This document shows, piece by piece, positions 57,126 to 64,000 of a DNA stretch of 64,000 nt. Origin of the DNA: Micrasema longulum (lineage: Eukaryota; Arthropoda; Insecta; Trichoptera; Brachycentridae); contig JAGVSM010000496.1 in NCBI GenBank assembly GCA_022494885.1, forward strand, positions 186,001 to 250,000. The letters run 5' to 3'. Within the stretch, counting starts at the first letter, position 1, and each line of letters begins with the position of its first letter. The notes under the pieces were generated by a model. That model made no database searches. It saw only the letters and a list, made by a program, of their open reading frames with translations, and was not told the DNA's origin. The position numbers were made by a program, and so were the translations under genes.

Positions 57126-57489
57126 CATTGGTACTCTGAATCTTCTCTTTCTCCTAGAGAGTGGTTAATTTGGGCATTTTAATTTTTTTAATACGATGAC
57201 ACTTTGCTTTATATAATGGCCACACTGATTATTAAACGTCAAATGATGTATAAAAAACGAATGCGGTTCGGTCAATTCAACCTAATTTAGTGTTAAGTGT
57301 AATGCTTAAGGTCGAAATAACGTTCATAATAAAAATAATCATGTTTGATTTTACGTGTTCATATTTATTTGACGTTTTATCATCAGTGTGACCAGATATG
57401 AACCAAATTGTAAACGAATGCAAAAAATAAAAATCCGTAAATTAATCACTATCTAGGGGGGAAGAGAAGAATCAGAATACCACCCCTGG
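57125..57489. mobile_element. Foldback MITE (family M1) nested in a LINE
   Basis: The left end GGTACTCTGAATCTTCTCTT (57130) is inverted at the right end (AAGAGAAGAATCAGAATACC, to 57481), and pairing continues inward through TGGTTAATTT / AAATTAATCA to ACACTGATTATTAAACGTCA / GACGTTTTATCATCAGTG. The inverted repeats are therefore about 110 bases each around a ~130-base centre. The related copy is 9147-9766. No transposase. Confidence 0.7.
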
Positions 57490-57555
57490 AGGCGATGTCC
57501 ACATGCTCCACTCAAACGGATGCGATGCGGAGCTAATATGGAAAAGAAGAAGAAT
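57490..57555 (+). pseudogene. RGRP-type LINE, 3' end after MITE
   Basis: Contains GATGTCCACATGCTCCACT and GGAAAAGAAGAAGAA, the counterpart of GATGTCCACATGCTTCACTT and GGAAAAGATGAAGAAG on the minus strand of 30370-30430. Confidence 0.6.
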
Positions 57556-60500
57556 AAGTTAGTTCTTAAACAATGTTAAATGTTTCATGTATAGTGTACT
57601 GATGATATTGATAGTTAATACACAGTTTAAAAATACTTAGATTTTAGTTAATATTAGGACACTCGAAAATTTTGTATGTACATTTTTAAGAATAAATAAA
57701 TTAATAAATGGAACACGGTATATTTATTTATATATTTTACAGAAACAAAAATTCGACAATGATATAATAGCATAAAAAATATAAGGTTTAAAGACAGACC
57801 AGCGAAGTTTCTAAATAAAAATCATACATATTAAATTGTGGTACAACAAAAGGGTGTGTTTGTGTGGGGGTAAGTGTTCAGGTGTGTGTAAGTATGAGCA
57901 TCATTAAATAGCAAGTGGGATCGTATCGCAGCCAGAAAGAATGAGTCTTAATTTATTTTTAAATAAATTCAGGGGCGTATTAAATATATCAATAGATGTA
58001 AAACAAAAACAAAATAGTATATAGTAAACTGACCAATGATAAACTATTTACGCACCTAGACTTTCGTATCATTAATTAAAATAATTTATTTGTCTCGTCA
58101 AGGATTAACTTCCGAACCTACTCTCCTGCAAATATAAAAATTAGAAGAAAAAATAAATTAAAAATAACATGTGAAAAAAAGTTTTGGGTTACGTAAAATC
58201 GAAACTATAACTCTTATAAAAACTTAAAATATTATTTTTCATTACGTAATTTTCAATCAGGTACAATATTATACCAGCAACATTGTTGTGTGATGCACGT
58301 TGCACTTTATCGTGCATCTGCAAACCGTTGCATGCGAATCGTTTTTATTGCTTATGGCCATAAATCCAATAACAAACCTCGTCAAACATTCTAAAAATAA
58401 AACAAAATAATATGAAATCGAATCTTCGCTGAATCTGCAATGTTCCCTACGTGCACTCAAAATCAATTTAAAACTGAAAGCGTTAGATAGGATTTTCGAA
58501 TAATCTTAGAATGACGTAATTGATACGACTAAACATGATACTTATGTACAACTTAAAAGCAAAATAACAAACCCTACAAGTAGAAAGGTTTTTTTTAAGG
58601 AATAACCCGCTAAGCCTCTATTTTGAGGCTTGTCAGCAGGAGATAGAGGATATATGGAAGGAGTTAGTGAAAAATACACCACAACACCCACGTAATTCAT
58701 TAACATTGTCCTTTATGCTTTAAAACAAAAAAAAACCTACAAAGTCAAGTGTTTAATAAAAATTAAAAAAATTAAGTAGCGAAGCAAAAATAATACAACA
58801 AAAAAAATATCAACTAAATATTTTTTATAATTTTAAATAAACTAGAAATAATAAGAGTTTTTTGAAATATTAAACAGGTAATAGTTAGACTACATTTTTT
58901 CTTCCATAAACAATTTTTTTATTTTAATTATGAGATCTTTTTGCCTCTAGTCGTTTTATTGGAATTCAAGTAGGTAGTACCTCTCGCCTTCCACACAGTA
59001 GCCAGGCTCTTTATAGACCTGGGCTTGGAGGGCGAGAACTATTCACGGGGACCCGTCACAATAGATCTACACAGGTTGCAGTGACGTCATGAGCTTGCAT
59101 AGCACTGACCCCTACCACAAAAAATAAGAATAAGGCAGTTTCTACTTCTAAAAACATAATCTCTAAAAAAAAAAATCAAAGCAATAAATATTGATTCATA
59201 CCTTTTTTGTACAACTTTGGAACATTTTTCGTTTTTTTTTTTAACAATGACGATGTTCAGTGGTTTTTAATTTGCCAATTTCGTTTTTAAATGTGTTTAT
59301 CGCAACAATTTTTATGGTTTTGTAAATTTTTTTTATTACTCCGCACGTGACGTCACTAGTTCTCTTTGGTAAGTTATCCTGATTGATGGGTTAGGGTCCC
59401 ATAAATCAGAAATCTATCGCAATTTTCTATCATTGGATGATTTAGAAGAGCTTGTGAGGTCATTTAAAATAGTTCAGATTTATTAAAATCATTGTTTCGA
59501 ATATTTCATACATTTTAGAGAATCGTCGCCATTTAATTCAATGTTCTAATTCTTACAGCGTGTAAGAAAACATTTTTAATATCCAATTTCCCATATCACT
59601 GAACATCATCATTAGGATTGTTAAGAAAGTTTTTTTATCAAAATCTTTCGTTAACACCTGTCAAGCAGTGAGCACTAGACTTCAAAGCATTGACCTCAGA
59701 TCGAACACACGTATTTTTAAGATGCACATTAGTATTTTTTACTTTTCAGCGTCAATTTATGTACTTACGTTGTGTTACGCTCCTTTGGCGTTCATCGACA
59801 ATAAACAAGTAAATTTCATCGTTCCTACTTAATATTCAAATATCGATGTAGTTGTTATAAACTAATAAAATGATACGTGGATGCACGGGGTAATCAAATA
59901 ATAAATATAAAAGCATATAACACACCAATAAAGAGATTGTATCCTTTCAACAAGATAAACAATGCGAAACTCACGAATATGTTTAGTGAATTGCGTTTGA
60001 ATTTGTAATCGTTCTTTTTAAATAAATAAATACGCTTTATATCCTATTTTATTCCTTATACAGCCAATACAATATCCGTACAAAAGATACACAATAATTA
60101 TTTTTCTTTTACGTAACGAGAAACGTTAGTGTAAATATACGTATTAAATTTATATAAAAATGATATTAAGTAAAATTATTATATATTGATATTTTTTATC
60201 CGAATAAACTAAAAAAAAAGACATCGTAAGACTTTCTTAAAGCGTCATTCAATCTCATAATAAAAAATGGGTAAATATTTACTTCGCAACCATATTTATT
60301 AAAGAGACATTAAGTATGAGTACATAAGTTTAAATGATGCAGAATTGATATTTAATTATTTAGATGAACAGTTCGTTGTGAATTCTACTACCTATTTAAA
60401 GATAATCGCAAACGTTTTTTTTTTTAAATAAATACCAAACAAAAGTTTTATGCTGAAAAAAACTACAATTCGAGACGTATTATGCCGTAGACATTTTAAA

Positions 60501-60654
60501 AGCGAAAAATGATTTTGAATAAAATATATTTTTACAGGCTATTTAATACCATCAGAAATAGCGTTTTGTAAATTCATAAAGTGTGGCTTATAATTTATTT
60601 ATTTAAATTCTGTTTAGAGATATTTTCACAATAATTAATGACAATACAACAACA
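57556..60654. other. Intronic DNA, mostly unassigned
   Basis: A (TTTA)-like LINE tail at about 57720. A minus-strand remnant at 58595-58660 (GGAATAACCCGCTAAGCCTC) matches the complement of 9440-9470. GC-elevated patch 58975-59115. TGACGTCA occurs at 59082-59089 and 59348-59355, the latter overlapping CACGTG at 59344-59349. Small hairpin GATGCACG / CGTGCATC at about 58292-58318. No gene. Confidence 0.4.
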
Positions 60655-61752
60655 ACATCAAACCATCACGCCGTTTCCCCGTAAGGGTAGGCAGAGAGGA
60701 TAGAACGCCACATCACTCTATCTTTGTAAATACTCATTACAAACTACAAACCTTAAAATATTTTTTTTTCACTTAAATTTTAATTTTTAAACAACTTTCA
60801 TTTATGTTTTCTTTTTCCTTCTCTTTTTTATACTTTCATAATTAACCTTACATATAATTGCTTTTTTATATGGAAACTTCACTGGTCCATTATAATTAAG
60901 TCTAATTGTGTAAAATATTAAACTTTATAACTGTACTGTATGTTTCCTGAATAAAAGAAAATAAAAAAATATAAAAAAATCTTTGCACACAGATCTCGCT
61001 TCCTCTACAGTTATACATCTTTTCATGCACGCACGCCGATTATTCCGACTTTTGACACGTTCATTTTCAACCATTGTAAATATTCTTAGCCGTTCTTTAG
61101 CTGTCCATTCACTCTACATGTCCAAACCAGCGCAGAGCTCCTTTCTTGATTTTGTCGATAATGCTTATCTCAGCCTTACATTATGTACGGATCTCAACAT
61201 TTGTCTATCCATCGTACATAGTTTTACCACACATTCGCCTGAGAGATCGCATTTCGACAGCGTTCAGTCTACTTTTATCCCTGTTTTTCCCAGTCCATAC
61301 TTCACTCCCATACATCAGGGTCCGGACCAGGACTTCATTGTTAGCTGCTAGTTTTGCCTCTTGCGACAAACATTTATTTGCCATGGTTGATTTAAGTGCA
61401 CCGTTCACTCTGTTCCCGGAACTCACCATCCTTTCTATCTCTTTCTCAGTCATTCCATCCCTAGTAAACATACTTTCCAGATACATAAATTCCTTTACTT
61501 GTTTTAGTATAACTCCATTCACAGTGATTTCACATTTAGTCATACTTTCATTCCTTTCAAAAACCATCACATTCCATTTATCGACATTCATCAGCAAATC
61601 GCTTCCCTTCCATACATTGTAGACCTTTGTTACCAAAAATTGCTATTCCTCTTTGTTGTTAGCAAGAAGCACGGCATCATCAGCAAACAAAAGACAATTG
61701 ACATTTAAACCATCCATTTTTTCTCCCATTCTTAAGCCTTTCAGTTCTTTTA
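60655..61752 (-). mobile_element. RTE 3' fragment, minus strand
   Basis: Covers the last ~850 bases of the RTE, from KELKGLRMG through a motif C variant LLFADDAVLLA to the GGCGTGATGG terminus. A frame at 61205-61636 (143 codons) runs unbroken from the RT end into the C-terminal part, unlike the copy at 18556. Stops (TAG after NNKEE) and a frame end at 61205 show it is dead. Interrupted near its 3' end by a 252-bp insert (60727-60978). Confidence 0.85.
60727..60978 (+). mobile_element. Nested 252-bp retroinsertion with 7-bp target duplication
   Basis: Lies inside the RTE fragment, flanked by ATCTTTG on both sides (60720-60726 and 60979-60985). The intact RTE has the word once at this place. 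The insert has AATAAA at 60950 and an A-rich end to 60978. It is therefore a product of target-primed reverse transcription: a truncated LINE or a processed transcript. Its source is unknown. Confidence 0.75.
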
Positions 61753-61759
61753 CAATAGT

Positions 61760-62974
61760 AAAAGAAAAAATAAGTTCATTTTGAACTCGTCGGGTTTCTG
61801 GACCAAGTTAGTAACTACACATTTTAGGATAATGAGATGTCTTCAAAAGTGAGATCAAATAATATTTGTTTAAAAAGTAAATAAAAATATTTTATACTTT
61901 ATAAATACAAAATACAATATTTTTTAATACCAAACTTGCTGTTTTATTTGAATTATTGATTGAGGGTGAGCTTTTAACTTTTAAAGTGCAATATCTCACT
62001 ACTAGTTAAATGTTAGTTATAAACTTGTTCTATAAACTCGATGAATTACAAAAAAAAAACAGGTGTAAAATTAAAGAAGACAAAGCTGAAGCTGAACTAA
62101 ATTAGGAAAAAGAGATTAGTTGATTTCAAACCATATGACGTTATTGAATTATTTCAATTTTTTTAGAAACTAAATCTTTTAAAAATAACTTCTCATCAAA
62201 CTTTATTTTTTTGATATACGTATTATCTTTAATTAGCTCTAGGCGCGCAGATTCATGTTCAAGATTGGATTAATTTAATTGCTTTAATTAAACGTATTAT
62301 TCAATCGCTAATCAACTGCCTCTCTCAAATAACTCTACTACTAGGTTTTATTCAATTTGAATTATTGGTCTGTCTTTCGATAAATCATATTTCATTTGAT
62401 TTCGAACAGACCTCTAAAGAGATTTAAACGTATCGTAAAATAACTTTCAATGCAAATTAGAATAATCTAAAGACATATATAGTATTTTACATTCAGCAAT
62501 CAGATTGTATTTCTCAATTTTTTAAGACAAAATCTGTTAATATTTCTGCAATATGGCTGTATTTACATACAAAGCAAATTATTTTTTGTATTCTTCAATT
62601 GTACAAGTCTGACTTTTATTTTTTAATCGGAATATTTTCAAAAACCTTATCTCTTGTTTACTCATTTTAAAATGTACTTAATATTTATGTAATAATAACT
62701 GGATGACCAATACTCATATTTATTTGATAAGGAATATATTATCCGTCGAAAAATTAAAAACGATTTACTTTGCATTAGCCTAATCCATATTACAGTACGT
62801 AATAATCGGATGAGGTGGTGCTTTTAAAATAAACAACTTACCGGTAGAAAAAATGCAAAAAATAATTATAAGAGGTATATTAAATAAACCGTCTTCTTTT
62901 CCCACTGTACATTCTTTTGGGAAATTCATGGTTTTAAATATAAAATCGTTAAATAATTGTTTACTTCGAATCCA
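61760..62974. other. Intronic AT-rich DNA
   Basis: No supported gene, RNA or repeat. Confidence 0.4.
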
Positions 62975-63700
62975 AAAATAGTCTCTAGAATGTATGTATT
63001 TGAAAGGGGAAGTGAGGTTACTGACTGCATAATAAATGTTAACAACGAATGTCTTGAACAGGTAGAAGAATTTGTTTATCTGGGAAGTATGTTTTTAAGA
63101 GATGGAAAAGTTGAAAAATATGTTGAACAGAATGAACGGCAAACTAAGCACAGTTATCGCTAGTAAAGATATGTCAACCGAAGCTAAACTGGCAGTGCAC
63201 AACGGATTGTTAGTCCCAACACTAATGTATGGAAGTGAAACATGGAACTGGCAGCGGAAGGATGAAAGCCGATTGAACGCAGTTGAAATGCGATCTATTA
63301 GACGAATGTGTGAGAAATCAATGTATGATAGGGTTACAAATGATGAAATCAGGCGAGAGTGTAAATTTGAGTCAAGTATAACTGATAAGATTAAGAAAGG
63401 GTCTCTGAGATGGTTTGGTCATGTAGAACAAATGGACGACGAAAGAATGGTAAAACAAGTATATATATGGCGAAAATTAACGGTAACGTGAGACGAGGAC
63501 GACCGAGGAAGACGTGGCATGATCAGATTAACCAAAATCTTAAATCTGGCCATGTCAAAAGCAGACACAACCGAAGGGCATGTATGAATGTGGACGAAAC
63601 TAGGAATATATAACAGGATAGACGTTTGTGGTGGTCCATTCTCTCTGCCAACCCCCGCGGAGAAATGGCGTGATGGTAGTAGTAGTAGTAGTAGCATAAA
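62975..63700 (+). mobile_element. Second RTE subfamily, 3' fragment with (GTA)n tail
   Basis: Three overlapping frames (62957-63163, 63102-63491, 63410-63613) carry LEQVEEFVYLGSMF, VPTLMYGSETWNWQ, LRWFGHVEQM and RGRPRKTWHDQI in order, so two frameshifts separate them. Against the 18.5 kb element the order is the same but the divergence is clear (for example KSMYDRVTNDEIRRECK). Ends GGCGTGATGG followed by (TAG)n at 63675-63697, a typical RTE tail. A distinct subfamily. Confidence 0.8.
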
Positions 63701-64000
63701 GGTAACATAAATAGTAGTGTTAAGTAGTAATTCCAAAATTGAAAACAACTACAGCATGTCATTATACTAACAGAGGAATATTTTTCTTTAATGAAATGAA
63801 CAAAAAAAATAAAAAGTACAGTTAGTAATACAACATATTTAAGAAAAAAGTGAAAAATCATATTTATAATTCTTTTTGGTGCAGCACTTGAAAACACCGT
63901 ACATACATATTTTTGTAATTTATATGTTATACTGAAAATATTTCATATATAAAAATAAAATAACGTCACTCCCCATTATGTACACAAGAATGTTTTTTTC

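Larger units (their letters stand above)
52844..64000 (+). other. First intron of the zinc-finger gene (continues)
   Basis: From the GTGAGT donor to the window edge no convincing acceptor with open zinc-finger coding follows. The ≥11 kb is AT-rich and filled with the retroelements listed separately. Long first introns are usual for such developmental regulators and often hold enhancers. This is an inference; an exon of fewer than ~30 codons could be missed. Confidence 0.5.

Noticed and set aside
60983..61622. Plus-strand frames of 122 and 158 codons
   Set aside because: Antisense to the minus-strand RTE fragment.
1..64000. Endogenous virus or LTR retrotransposon
   Set aside because: No gag, protease, integrase or envelope-like motifs and no paired long terminal repeats were seen; the 66-bp direct repeats are too short and have no coding between them.

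Overview
The window is AT-rich eukaryotic DNA, almost certainly from a moth or butterfly. This rests on recognised families rather than a search: an RTE-clade retrotransposon of the type abundant in Lepidoptera, tRNA-derived SINEs with (ATG)n tails, and a short Helitron-like element with the widespread lepidopteran 3' end CTAG. There are no operons, phage genes, CRISPR arrays or rRNA genes. Most open frames are chance frames, shadows, or decayed transposon coding sequence.

Layout. 1-18 kb is intergenic DNA with SINEs, foldback (MITE-like) elements at 9147-9766 and 9901-10916, LINE 3' ends at 11.9-12.2 and 13.8-14.7 kb, and a cluster of one dispersed repeat (family X) at 15.9-18.1 kb. 18.5-21.6 kb is a nearly full-length RTE element with endonuclease and reverse transcriptase, broken by one frameshift. 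22-35 kb is a patchwork of SINEs, minus-strand LINE remnants, a Helitron-like element (31076-31754) and a MITE (34297-34733). 35-49 kb is mostly unassigned AT-rich DNA with scattered SINEs, two head-to-head RTE fragments and an unexplained 211-codon frame (36788-37423). 49.9-50.5 kb carries five degenerate tandem copies of a structured repeat, followed by a GC-rich open segment.

The one host gene I can support begins at about 52 kb on the plus strand. A GC- and CpG-rich segment (52.04-52.57 kb) with CRE and E-box motifs leads into a short first coding exon that encodes the N-terminal MSRRKQ motif of SALL/FOG/BCL11/ZNF423-type zinc-finger regulators and ends at a strong splice donor. The rest of the gene lies beyond the window, so 52844 to the right edge reads as first intron. 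It contains a long miRNA-like hairpin (55352-55440), a LINE fragment split by a MITE, an RTE copy that itself carries a nested 252-bp retroinsertion, and a second, divergent RTE copy.

Copies inside the window explain one another. The RTE copy at 61 kb locates the frameshift in the 18 kb copy, and the 18 kb copy shows the empty site of the insertion at 60727-60978. Coordinates of repeats are approximate to a few bases because they were aligned by eye.
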